A DNA stretch of 64,000 nucleotides, taken from assembly GCA_026413225.1 (NCBI GenBank), contig CM048553.1:48090001-48154000 (forward strand), in the 5' to 3' direction. The notes beneath the pieces were generated by a model. It saw nothing but the letters and a program-made list of their open reading frames with translations, was not told the DNA's origin and made no database searches. This stretch comes from Otis tarda. Taxonomy: Eukaryota > Chordata > Aves > Otidiformes > Otididae. Both the position numbers and the translations under genes were made by a program. Of this stretch, positions 49,106-58,971 are shown piece by piece (position 1 is the first letter of the stretch; every line of letters begins with the position of its first letter).

Positions 49106-51097
49106 ATCATAGAACCACAGAATCATAGAATGGTTAGAGTTGGAAGGGACCTTCAAAAGTCATCTAGTCCAACCCCCCTGCAAGGAGCAGGGGCATCCCC
49201 GACTAGATCAGGTTGCTCAGAGCCTCATCCAGCCTGGCCTTGAACACTTCCAGGGATGGGGCATCCACCACCTCTCTGGGCAACCTGTTCCAGTGTTCTA
49301 CAACTCACATTGTAAAAAATTTTTTCCTAATATCCAATCTAAATTTCCCTCCCTCTATTTTAAAACTATTACCCCTCGTCCTATCACAAGAGGCCCTACT
49401 GAACAGCCTCTCCCCATCTTTCTTGTAGGCCCCCTTGAGGTACTGGAAGACCGCTATCAGGTCTCCCCGGAGCCTCCTCTTCTCCAGGCTGAACAGCCCC
49501 AACTCTCTCAGCCTGTCCTCATACAAGAGGTGCTCCAGCCCTCTTATCATCTTTGTGGCCCTCTTCTGGACCTTCTCCAGCTGGTCCATGTCCTTCTTGT
49601 GTTGGGGGCTCCAGAACTGGACGCAGTACTCCAGGTGGGGTCTCACCAGGGCAGAGTAGAGGGGGAGAATCACCTCCCTCGACCTGCTGGCCACGCTCCT
49701 CTTGATGCAGCCCAGGATGCGGTTGGCCTTCTGGGCCGCAAGGGCACATTGCCGGCTCATGTTGAGCCTCTCATCCACCAGCACTCCCAAGTCCTTCTCC
49801 TCAGGGCAGCTCTTGATCCATTCTCCGCCCAGCCTGTATTTGTGCCTGGGATTGCCATGACCCAGGTGCAGGACCTCGCACTTGGCCTGGTTGAACTTCA
49901 TGAGGTTGGCACGGGCCCACCTCTCCAGCCTGTCAAGGTCCCTCTGGATGGCATCCCTCCCTTCCAGCGAGTCGACAACACCACACAGCTTGGTGTCATC
50001 GGTGAACTTGCTGAGGGTGCACTCTATCCCACTGTCCATGTTGCCAACAAAGATGTTGAACAGGGCCGGGCCCAACACGGACCCCTAAGGGACGCCACTC
50101 GTGACAGGTCTCCACATGGACATCGAGCCATTGACTACCGCTCTCTGAGTGCGGCCGTCCAGCCAACTCCTTATCCACCGAGTGGTCCGTCCATCAAACC
50201 CATGTCTCTCTAGTTTAGAGAGAAGGATGTCGTGTGGGACAGTGTCAAAAGCTTTGCACAAGTCCAGGTAGATGATATCCGTTGCTTGTCCCTTGTCCAC
50301 CGATGCTGTCACCCCGTCATAGAAGGCCACCAAATTGGTCAGGCACAATCTGCCCTTGGTGAAGCCATGTTGGCTGTCACCAGCCACCTCCTTGCTCTCC
50401 ATGTGCCTTAGCATGGTTTTCAGGAGAATCTGCTCCATGACCTTGGCAGGCACAGAGGTGAGACTGACCGGCCTGTAGTTGCCCAGGTCCTCCTTGTTCC
50501 CCTTTTTAAAAGTAGGGGCTATGTTCCCTCTCTTCTAGTCATCGGGGACCTCACCAGACCACCACGACTTTTCAAATGCAATGGCCAGTGGCTTGGCAAC
50601 TTCATCCGCCAGTTCCCTCAGGACCCGCGGATGGATCTCATCAGGCCCCATGGACTTGTGCACCTTCAAGTTCCTCAGATGATCCCGAACCTGCTCTTCA
50701 AGTACAGTGGGCGGTTCTTCATCCTCACAGTCCCTGCTTGTGCCTTCCACAGCTTGGGTGGTGAGACAAGAGCCCTTATCGGTGAAGACTGAGGCAAAAA
50801 AAGTCATTGAGTACCTCAGCCTTCTCCACATCCCAGGTAACCAGGACACCAGTTTCCTTCCGGAGGGTGCCTACATTCTCCTTGGACTTTCTTTTGTCCC
50901 CTACATACCTATAGAAGCTTTTCTTGTTGCTTTTTATATCCCTGGCCAGATTCAATTCTGTCAGGGCTTTAGCCTTCCTCACCCGATCCCTGGCCACTCA
51001 CACAGCCTCTTTGTAGTCCTCCCAGGCTACCTGTCTCCACTTCCACCCTCTATAGGCTTCCTTCTTTACTTTCAGTTGGTCCAGGAGCTCTCCATTT
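49106..51097 (-). mobile_element. CR1 LINE, 2-kb 5'-truncated copy
   Basis: This is the largest mobile element in the window. Its 3' end lies at the left, marked by octamer remnants (ATCATAGAA, AATCATAGAAT) and the conserved 3' UTR (GTTGGAAGGGACCTTC, AGTCCAACCCCCCTGC). It runs right through the ORF2 C-terminus, the reverse-transcriptase domain and the connecting region, and stops near 51097. The endonuclease half of ORF2, all of ORF1 and the 5' UTR are missing, as in a usual truncated insertion. It moves, when intact, by target-primed reverse transcription. Similarity to the copies at 26.7, 43.3 and 55.9 kb shows one CR1 group. No clear target-site duplication is seen, as is common for CR1. 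Confidence 0.95.
49305..51060 (-). pseudogene. CR1 ORF2 reverse transcriptase, broken
   Basis: The minus strand encodes the RT part of CR1 ORF2 in pieces. Recognisable blocks in order are [80 protein letters not shown] (catalytic Asp of motif A), FTDDTKLCG (motif C, the Asp-Asp pair kept, with Thr where Ala is usual), and a C-terminal block with [20 protein letters not shown]. Breaks are a TGA at 50998-51000 (likely from CGA), an extra T in a T7 run at 50796-50802 shifting the frame, a TAG at 50535-50537 where Trp is usual, a TAG at 50085-50087 where Gln is usual, and a TGA at 49305-49307. No protein is expected. A 357-codon plus-strand frame (49140-50213) is the antisense shadow. Confidence 0.92.
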
Positions 51098-51254
51098 GAG
51101 AACCTCAGAGATCCTTGCAAACATTACTGAATCACATCTCACCACACCTGTAGGACTTATAAGCCTGATCTTGAAGTCAACAGTTGTCTTTCTGTGAATG
51201 TGCCTGGAGTTTGGCTTAGTCACCCGTTTTTAAAAGCATCTACATTTTTACAGA

Positions 51255-51367
51255 AAAAAAAAATTAACAAGAAGGTTAATTGACTTTGCCAGGTTCACAC
51301 AGCAGGTTGTGGCAGCTGGGAACAGAACAAAAGAGTCCTAACTTCATGCCTGGGATGGCGTTTGCAA
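51255..51367 (-). repeat. MIR-like SINE relic, reversed
   Basis: GAAGGTTAATTGACTTTGCC, AGGTTCACACAGCAGG, TTGTGGCAGCTGGGAACAGA and ACAAAAGAGTCCTAACT follow the reverse complement of a MIR-like SINE core in order. The consensus reads GAGGTTAAGTGACTTGCC, AAGGTCACACAGCAAG, AGTGGCAGAGCTGGGA, then GAACCCAGGAGTCCTGACT. It lies 150 bp beyond the 5' end of the large CR1 copy and is much older. Confidence 0.7.
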
Positions 51368-52610
51368 CCTCTCTTGTGGAGAATAGACTAGGAAAATCAT
51401 ATTAAACCTCCCTCCTCCCCAAGCTAATTTTTGAGATCCCGTACTCATGTATATATTTGAAAGAAACCAACCTTCCTGTACTGAAGTTTAAAGACATTAG
51501 TGGAGATATCTTTCCACACACCCTGTTTCCTAAGACACAAGCCACTCTTATGAGGAGCTGTTACCAGCCAGTAAGAAAAATGCTCCATTCAGACCTCCTG
51601 TGTCAGATTTGAAAGCTGAAGGAACTTTGCTGATACTTAGAAACAAACAAAACCAGCAAAACATGGGAGACATAGGATGGAAAATTTCAGCTAAATGAGA
51701 AAGAAATGTGCAAAACTGTTACCTTTGGCAGCCAGAGAGGAAGAGAGAAACTGCTTTTTAACTTTTAGCACCTGCACACTGCAAACTGTTATTAGACAGT
51801 ACACTACAATTTTAAAAAATCATTAAAACATTTAACATACCCTACTCTTTGCACATCATGTTTACTGTCTTCTTTTTCCCTCTCTTCAAAAATTTCCAAA
51901 TGTACAATGATGCAACGCACATATCTCATTCCCTGCGATTGCGCTGTAATCCAGACCTAAACCTCAGCCTCATATTTTCCCCTAAGGAGAACAACTCTGC
52001 ATAAAATTCCCGTGTGCACAGCTCTATAGCAGACAAGTGTTTTGATATACCACAGTTTTGCGTCAGAGTGAAAGAGTGAAAGGGTAACTAGTTTTTAACG
52101 TTCACTTCTGTTTCTACTTGCCAGTAACCAAAATGCCCTCCAAAAGTTCCCTGAAAACTCAAAGAGAACTTTCTATCCTGAAAATAACTAGATAAATAAA
52201 TACTCATGCAGGTAACTCCTGTTGGTGTACAATCTCATCAACATGTCAGGAACCCACTGATACTGTGTTTTGCTGTTTGGATCTCTTCTCTGCTGATGGA
52301 TGCGTAGCAGTACAAGTGGGCAGAGACTTCCCAATTGCCTTTGGAGGCAAGGAGGCTCTTGCTGGTTATTTATCCCAGCTTGAGGCTGGAACAAACCGTT
52401 TGGTAAACAGGTCCTGGTAGAATAGGTTCAGATGAGGGGATGCTGTGAAGGAAAAAAATATTAACATTCAAAAAAACCCCATTGCATTGTGGGGCAATCT
52501 GAGCCCAAATGCATGTGTCTCTGCTATCTTTATGTGTGCCTACAGCTGCAGCTGTGAGCAATGGTTGCTTTGGTTAGCTGGGTATGTCTGGTGTTTGGCC
52601 ACTGTGTAAG

Positions 52611-52676
52611 GCTGGATCCAAAGTCCTTTGAAGTCAGTGGGAGTATTTTCACGGAAGCTGCTGGTCTTTGGGTTTG
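52611..52676. repeat. Palindromic MITE-like ancient repeat
   Basis: GGCTGGATCCAAAGTCCTTT, GAAGTCAGTGGGAGTATTTT and then GCTGGTCTTTGGGTTTG form a degenerate palindrome. It matches a common reptile/bird dispersed sequence that I recall as GGATCCAAAGCCCATTGAAG, TCAATGGGAGTCTTTCC, then the mirror arm ending GGGCTTTGGATCAGG. The left arm is well kept and the right arm is worn. Noncoding. Confidence 0.65.
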
Positions 52677-53916
52677 CTTGATGTGGCATTGCAATCAGAA
52701 CTGAGATGGAAAAGGGGAGGGCTGCAGCACTGCCACCAGGATGGATGCCACCTCAACCCACTGCCAAAGGCCCAGGGAAACTGAAGGAATTATTGTCTCG
52801 GAAATTTCCCAAGAGCCAGAGTGTTTATTTTCCAAAGTTTTGGTCTTAGGGATTTACTGTAACAACAACTAGAAAAAAAAAAAGACAAAATGGGTCCTAC
52901 ATTTGTGAAGAATGAACAAGCTGAGGGAGGAAATGTTGCATCCTCTTCATCTCTCTCTGTGATGGAAATAATGTCTGATTTTGCTCTGTGACCTTCCCAT
53001 GCACTTCCTTTGGAAATCATAATTCACCTGGTATCTACAGTGACTGCTGCCTTCCGTCTCCAGCCACTCCAGCCTTTTTAGGCACTGTTGGGTCCTCCTC
53101 ACACAACATTTCTGTGCAGCTGGAGCACCTGGTGAAGAGTGAGGGAGAAAAGGGAAGACCCATCTGAACTACAGGAGCACCACACATCTGGGGTGCAGTC
53201 CCACTAGAAGCTGAACTACCTCCCCAGAGCTTCTTGTCTGGGGAGCACCAGGAAATCACCAGCAAAAGTCAGTGCAGGTGCTGCCCAGTGTTTGACAATG
53301 AAGCGTACAATCCTGTCAGCACTGGAGAGCGAAGTCTGCAAAATGAAAAAGTACATCATTATAACAGATATTTTTTGTTTAAATTACTATCTTTCTGTCT
53401 GGCCCAACAAAGAGCTGCTAGTGCCCACTGGGTGCTGGAAGAGGTACAAAAGTGAGCATTTCCCCTCTCACTATGGGAATTTCCTTTTGCTTTATCCAAA
53501 ATCATTGTAATAAATTTGAAGGTGGAGGGAGGTGGATTCTCAGCTCATGCAAATCTGTCTCATCCTTTGGCTTCAGCGAAGTGGCAACAGCTCACATGAG
53601 CTGAGGACACTGATTGAGCTTGGCTCATCTTCTAGCCAGAGCTGATTCCCTGACACAGTGGGTGAAAGAGCCTCTTTTAACGGCTGTTGCGGATGAGCTG
53701 CCATGCCTCGCCATCTGGGCATGAGCCAAAGAAGCGGATGTCCGTGCATGTCTCCTCTGACCTCAGGAAGCCAGAGGGAATTACGTGCAGTAAAACTTTG
53801 CTCTACATACGCGTATTTCTTGGCTTATTACATTGATGAGTTATGTTTGTGATTTGGTACCACAACCTACACTCTTTGCTTTCAGCTTGCCTTTAAATGC
53901 TTTAGTATTTTAATTG

Positions 53917-53934
53917 ACAACAACAACAACAAAA
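53917..53934. repeat. CAA microsatellite
   Basis: Five consecutive ACA/CAA units followed by AAAA. This is simple sequence. Confidence 0.85.
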
Positions 53935-54050
53935 GACCTGTGTCAATGTTTCTGGTATTCAGCTGCCATTCTGAAGCCAACTGCTATGTGTAGACCTCAG
54001 TGAGAAGGTGGTGTTCTGGGCATTTCAGCTTTCCCTAGAAAGTGACTGAT

Positions 54051-54114
54051 ATATGACGATAGGTGACATATCACTAGATCACAATAGGTGACAATAGCAG
54101 CTATACTGCTATTG
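54051..54114. repeat. Hairpin beside short GATAGGTGACA repeats
   Basis: GATAGGTGACATATCACTAG is followed by AATAGGTGACAATAGCAG, giving two copies of ATAGGTGACA about 26 bp apart. The second runs into a perfect 9-bp inverted repeat: CAATAGCAG at 54092-54100 pairs with CTGCTATTG at 54106-54114 across CTATA. Compact, but stem length is modest. Confidence 0.75.
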
Positions 54115-55870
54115 GGTTTAAGAGATGTGGGCTAGATAAGTCCTTAGTTAGGTGCATCAACTAAAGTCACAGTAGATGAGTGAAATATTTCAGAAAAGGA
54201 AAATAAACCTGATTTATAGGAGATTTCACTTAGCTCATCCTTGGCTGCTTTAGGAGCTAGAGAATTTCCACCTACTCTGATCTGCCCTCGCAGGGTGTAA
54301 AACAGGACACAGGGGTAACACAGGGGTCTTACAATGAAAACAAGTACAGATCGATCAACATATTCCTCTATATTTTTGCTTTATATATTCTCTGTATTTT
54401 TTAGCTCTACTATATTCCTGATTTAGGAATGGATCCAAGAAATGACTTTGGTAACTCATGTCACCTCCCTGCTCTTACTGTGCTGGCAATTCAGGTTGCA
54501 CACACTCTAGCTTTCAGTTTGCCCCAATAGCTCTGCCAAGCACTTCTGGAGAAAGGGGGTGCCCATGCTGTACTGAGGGTCCCTAACAGGCACATCTCTC
54601 CTGGGTCTGCAGTGCCTGCTCGTGTGTTCAGCCCTCACTCACCCCAGGAGTCTCACCAGGCTTGGAGTCCTCACTCCTGTGAGTAATTGCAGATCACTTT
54701 GTAAGGATTTAGCCTCGTCACCAAATTTATTCCAATTCCAGAGTAACAATGACTGAGCCAATGGCTTTGTTTTGTGGGCGGCTTCAATAACATCAAGTAC
54801 TAGCTGCAGAGTCTCTGGCTATTAAGAGCTGGACCTACCTGGTTTGTAATGGATGGGTGGAAGAAGACAGCCTGAACTAACTCGCTCCCAGGGTGCCTTT
54901 AGTCCACTGTACCACATTATCTCCCATTTTCAGCCATTTGTTCTTTAAACCTTTTCTCACGTAGTTCATAAAACATTCATGTGAGAGGTCCTAGAAATTT
55001 CTCTTCTTCTCCTTTGCTGGAAAAAAAAAAAAATTATGAAAGTGCTTCCTTTCAACTAGTGCTTTCTTTTGTAAGAGAAATATTTTATCTAGCCGCTGAG
55101 ACGATAATTTCTGTTTTCAAAACCAGGAAGAAAAGTATAAACAATGTGCAGCCAGAACAAATAATAGAGGAGGTTTGCCAACCACATTCCTAAATGCACA
55201 TATACAATGTCTGTGAACAAAACTGCCATAGCCCATGATTCCTGACATTCAGAGGCGTCACACCATTTATTTTAGCCTTAAGATTTATGAAAGATTAATG
55301 ATGATAAAGACGTACTGCTAGTTCTAAGCAATCTGGGTGCCTCTTGCAATTTAGAAACTGTCTCCAGTGGCTGCTGCAGAAAACCAGAAGAAGCCAGAGC
55401 AGTGGATGCAGGGCACAGGGAGGATGCAGCCTTTCAGGCAAAGCCGTCCTCTCCGTCCTCGCAGATCCCTGGCATGCTTTCCATGCTGGGAGCCTCTCTT
55501 TATAAGAATGGAAGTTTTGTACATGCAGTGCAGAGTCTACAGTGGAAAAAAGACAGGAAGATTCACCTGAAGAGCACCACAAGGCACTGGTAGATGGGCT
55601 TTAGCAGATCGTGCTGCAGGGGTGTGAGATGTTCCAGCCCCTGGCTGTCCCCACCCCTCTGCACCGAGGTACCAACCCTGCAACAGCATTTGCACATCAG
55701 CTCCTGTGCCTGCATTGCAGCGGCCCAGGTTCAGCCCTAGCATGTAAGTGTAAACTCCTGAGGAGAGTGAGTTTGTGCTAAGACACCACACTGAAAGCGA
55801 GAGCACTGGTGGTACCGGCAGTAATGCCGGCAGAAGGACAGGCACAAGCTGCAGGGTTGCGGACAGTGCT

Positions 55871-56082
55871 ATCATAGAATCAGAGAATGATTTAGGTTGG
55901 AAGGGACCTTCAGAGGTCATCTAGCCCAACCCCCCTGCAAGGAGCAGGGACACCTCCAACCAGATCAGGTTGCTCAGAGCCCCGTCCAACCTGGCCTTGA
56001 ATGTTTCCAGGGATGGGGTATCCACCACCTCTCTGGGCAACCCGTTCCAGTGTTCCACCACCCTCATTGTAAAAAAAAAATC
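55871..56082 (-). mobile_element. CR1 LINE 3' end, 5'-truncated
   Basis: A short reversed CR1 tail. The 3' terminus is at the left (ATCATAGAATCAGAGAATGA), followed by GGTTGGAAGGGACCTTCAGA, CCCAACCCCCCTGCAAGGAG, and CACCACCTCTCTGGGCAACC. The copy stops in the A-run at 56071-56080, which corresponds to the T-run of the ORF2 C-terminus. It is close in sequence to the plus-strand copy at 26.7 kb. The 117-codon plus-strand frame over it is an antisense shadow. Confidence 0.93.
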
Positions 56083-56084
56083 CA

Positions 56085-57750
56085 ACTGATGAGTCAATAC
56101 AAGTCCAAACCTTCATGCACTCTTCCTTCTGCTGAATTTGGCTCTAGCAGAAGTTTTCTATTCATACAGGGCTGCCTGCATTTTCTAGGGCATGGCCCAC
56201 TGATAGTTTTTAGGAAAGGACCAAATGCAGGAGGACAGGCTGGCCTGTAAAGTCTGTAATGTGTAAATCAGGCACTTGCTGCCCAGTTTCACCAGCGGTG
56301 CATGTTGCAGCCTGTGAGGACTCTCTCTAGGCCTTCCATCTGCCCTATACATGGTTTTGTACCACATACCCTACATTGGCTTGAAACCTACTGAGCTGTA
56401 ACGAGGCTTGGCATCAAAGGGCATCCCAGGAGTAGTGGCATTGGTTAGATCCCAGCCATAAAAGAAAATCACAGCTCCAAATTAAATGGGTCAATGAAAA
56501 AATGGTGTGAGGATCTGGGCTAAGGACACGTTCCTATCTTTTCGGTGAATATTTTAATTTTCTTCTTTATTCTTGTTTACCTGCCCCAAGTATGAATAGG
56601 TTAACCCCAGCAAACCTTGGCCCTACTGGGAGGATGGCAGATGCAGTTGTGCACTGGCGAGCACTTTGGTTCCTGCTGTCACTGCTTTGACATGCAGCCT
56701 GACCCCAGGGTACATCTGCCCTGCCACTGAGTGGGGATGTTGGCGCTGTTTTAGGGATACTTCTTACGGAGTTTCCTGACAGGCAGTGCTATCAGTGGCA
56801 TTGTGGTCAGCTCCTGGGAAGGAGATGGAGGGGCGACCATCAGAGGCACACAAGGTTATTCAGTGAGTCAGACCTCAGGGGAAAAATCAGAGCAAGTTGT
56901 TTGAAATGGAGAGGTTTTGGTTCGGTTAAAATGCCAGACAAGGGAAGAGGAGGATATTTTGAAGTAAAGAAGAATTAAAAAAAAAAAAACCAAAAAGTGA
57001 GGAAAGAACCCTAATCTGATGATTGTTTAAAGATGCTCAAGCGATCCTGGAGGCATGAAGACTAAAAAAAAGGTGAGCAAGCACTCCTCCCATGCTTGCT
57101 GGAAAATTGATCCTTGTTCTCAGCTATCATTTATGTATCCACAATAAATATTGACTCTCACCCTAGCACAGGACTTACATAAGTGCCCCAGACACATCCG
57201 TTTGCAGACATTATGATCTGTGTCTTTGACTCTCTGTACTATAAATGATAAGCCAATAAATACTCTTGGAAAAGTTTTTACTATGTTTTAGTTGACATTT
57301 AGGAACTTCAAAGAGTCACATAGAGCTGCCTTCAATCTGTATGCACTGTTCTTCATTGATTAGGTGAGCTCATTGATTTCTAGCAAGATCAAAGGTAAAA
57401 GACAACTGGTGGAGAGGTTAAATATGGAGAAGACCTATTAGACCCATTTGCCAGTTACCTGCTATAGTAGAAGATGCTTCTCCTGTACAACAGTCAACAA
57501 AATACCACTTCTGCCTTTATATGATTCCAGAAACGGTCTCAACATGTAGGGACAGGTTTTCTTCCTGCAGCTTTAGCAGCTCCCAGTGTCAGGAATTTTA
57601 TTCTGTAATTTGGCCTGCTGTTGGCCACAGATTACTTCATCCATGTGCTCCCACTTATCTCAGGTGCTGCTTCTCTCTTGTGTTGGACAGCCCAGCTGAG
57701 CACCATTTTACTGACCCCCTATTGAGGAGGGACCTTCAGCTTGCAAGAAA
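56085..57750. other. Unique noncoding sequence
   Basis: No gene, RNA or repeat is recognised. Poly-A runs lie near 56978-56990. Frames stay below 92 codons. Confidence 0.4.
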
Positions 57751-57757
57751 TGGGGAT

Positions 57758-58500
57758 GTCCACAAGGAAATAAGAGCAGTCATATTGGACTAAACCAAAA
57801 GGGTCTTATGATGGTGTCCCTAGTGATGGCAAATGAATTGAGAAAGCACATAAAAAGGGTAAGTAGAGAAATAAGAACCTTCCCTGGTGGCATCTGGCAG
57901 ACTGTAGACACCTCCTGAGCTGCTGCTCATGTCAGGAGCTTTGACTGTGAAAGCCTTTGATGGACCTTTTTTTTCCCATGAGTTTGTCTTCTTTTTGAAG
58001 TCATTTGTAGTAACTGTTCAGCCCAAAGAGGTGAAATGCATTTTGCCTTTACATTGCACTCCAGGCTCCTTTCCAGTTTGTGGCCACCCAGTATCCAGTA
58101 TTTTTCTGAACGCCATTGCTGAGTATTTCTCCTTAGCTAACATCTGCATGTTCGGCTATTTTCCCCAGCTCTATTAACTAGCATTTTTTGAAATGAACAT
58201 CCTTAATTGGATCAGTTTGAAAGGATACTACTTTTCTGTCCATTTATTCAATCTCCCATTCTCCCCACTGGGGTTCACAACCCGTCTGAATCTGAGTGGC
58301 ATCAATGAATACAATTAATATAGAGTACACATATGCTCTCAGATCATTAGTGAGAATGTTAAACAAGATCAGGTCTAATATTGATCTCTGAAGCACCTAT
58401 CTTTCCAGCTATTCCCCATCTAACCATGTCGATGACTAATGATGCTTTCTACAGCTAGGCAAATGAGGTTTTGGCTTACTGCCAGTCCCAAAAATCAGGA
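57758..58500 (-). mobile_element. Ancient CR1 LINE remnant with 3' end
   Basis: The left end reads AAATAAGAGCAGTCATATTG, GACTAAACCAAAAGGGTC. This matches the 3' UTR start of an old amniote CR1 as seen in reverse (ACATAAGAACAGCCATACTG, GGTCAGACCAAAGGTCC). Further right, CTTTGATGGACCT, CCCATGAGTTTGTCTTCTTT with TTGAAG, and CAGATCATTAGTGAGAATGT with TAAACAAGATCAGG and CTCTGAAGCACC fall in the order of the ORF2 tail. The last block recalls CAGATCATTTATGAATATGT, TGAATAGGACTGG and CCCTGGGGGACACC. Spacing shows large internal deletions. It belongs to the same old layer as the remnants at 6.5, 21.9 and 23.4 kb, and to the same strand. Confidence 0.7.
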
Positions 58501-58940
58501 GAAAGCAAGAGGGAACTTGGTGTCAATCATGCTGAAAAAGAAAAAAAATTCTTGTGCATCATAAAATCACATATATTCAGTTTGGATCTGATGGGGTTTT
58601 TCCTTACCTGACATGGTAGTTTCAGTTTTGTTTAAAACACCATCAAGTGATTTAAAACTTGCTTAGCTGCACATTAAAAGAAAATTTTTAGATGAAAAAT
58701 AGTTTTGAATCAGAAAATACAAATGATGCTTCCCAAATGATCCAGTGGAATGTTGGATATTTTTAGGGTGGTTACTTTTTCAAGACCAAACAATTCAGGA
58801 AAACTCAGCCATTAAGTGCAAAATGTAACTTTGTAATTGGCAAATCTAAATTTTTCATCTCCTCATTTAAACACAACCCACTAGAAAAATAAAATTTTAG
58901 TTGAAAAATGTTACCCATTTATGATCATCTTACATCAGAT

Positions 58941-58971
58941 TTTCATTTCTTTTTCATTTCATTTCATTTTT
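58941..58971. repeat. TTTCA microsatellite
   Basis: TTTCATTTC, then TTTTTCATTTCATTTCATTT, is a short impure (TTTCA)n pentanucleotide repeat. Confidence 0.85.

Larger units (their letters stand above)
51370..55870. other. Mostly unique noncoding sequence
   Basis: No gene or RNA is recognised and frames stay under 100 codons. Listed separately are a palindromic repeat arm (52611), a CAA microsatellite (53917) and a hairpin with flanking tandem words (54051). Poly-A runs lie near 52869-52882 and 55020-55033. Confidence 0.4.

Noticed and set aside
49140-50213. 357-codon plus-strand open frame
   Set aside because: It is the exact antisense of the CR1 ORF2 segment. The minus strand carries the RT motifs, so this frame is a shadow.
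55897-56250. 117-codon plus-strand frame
   Set aside because: It starts in the antisense of a CR1 3' end and shares its peptide with the antisense frame at 49140, so it is repeat-derived.
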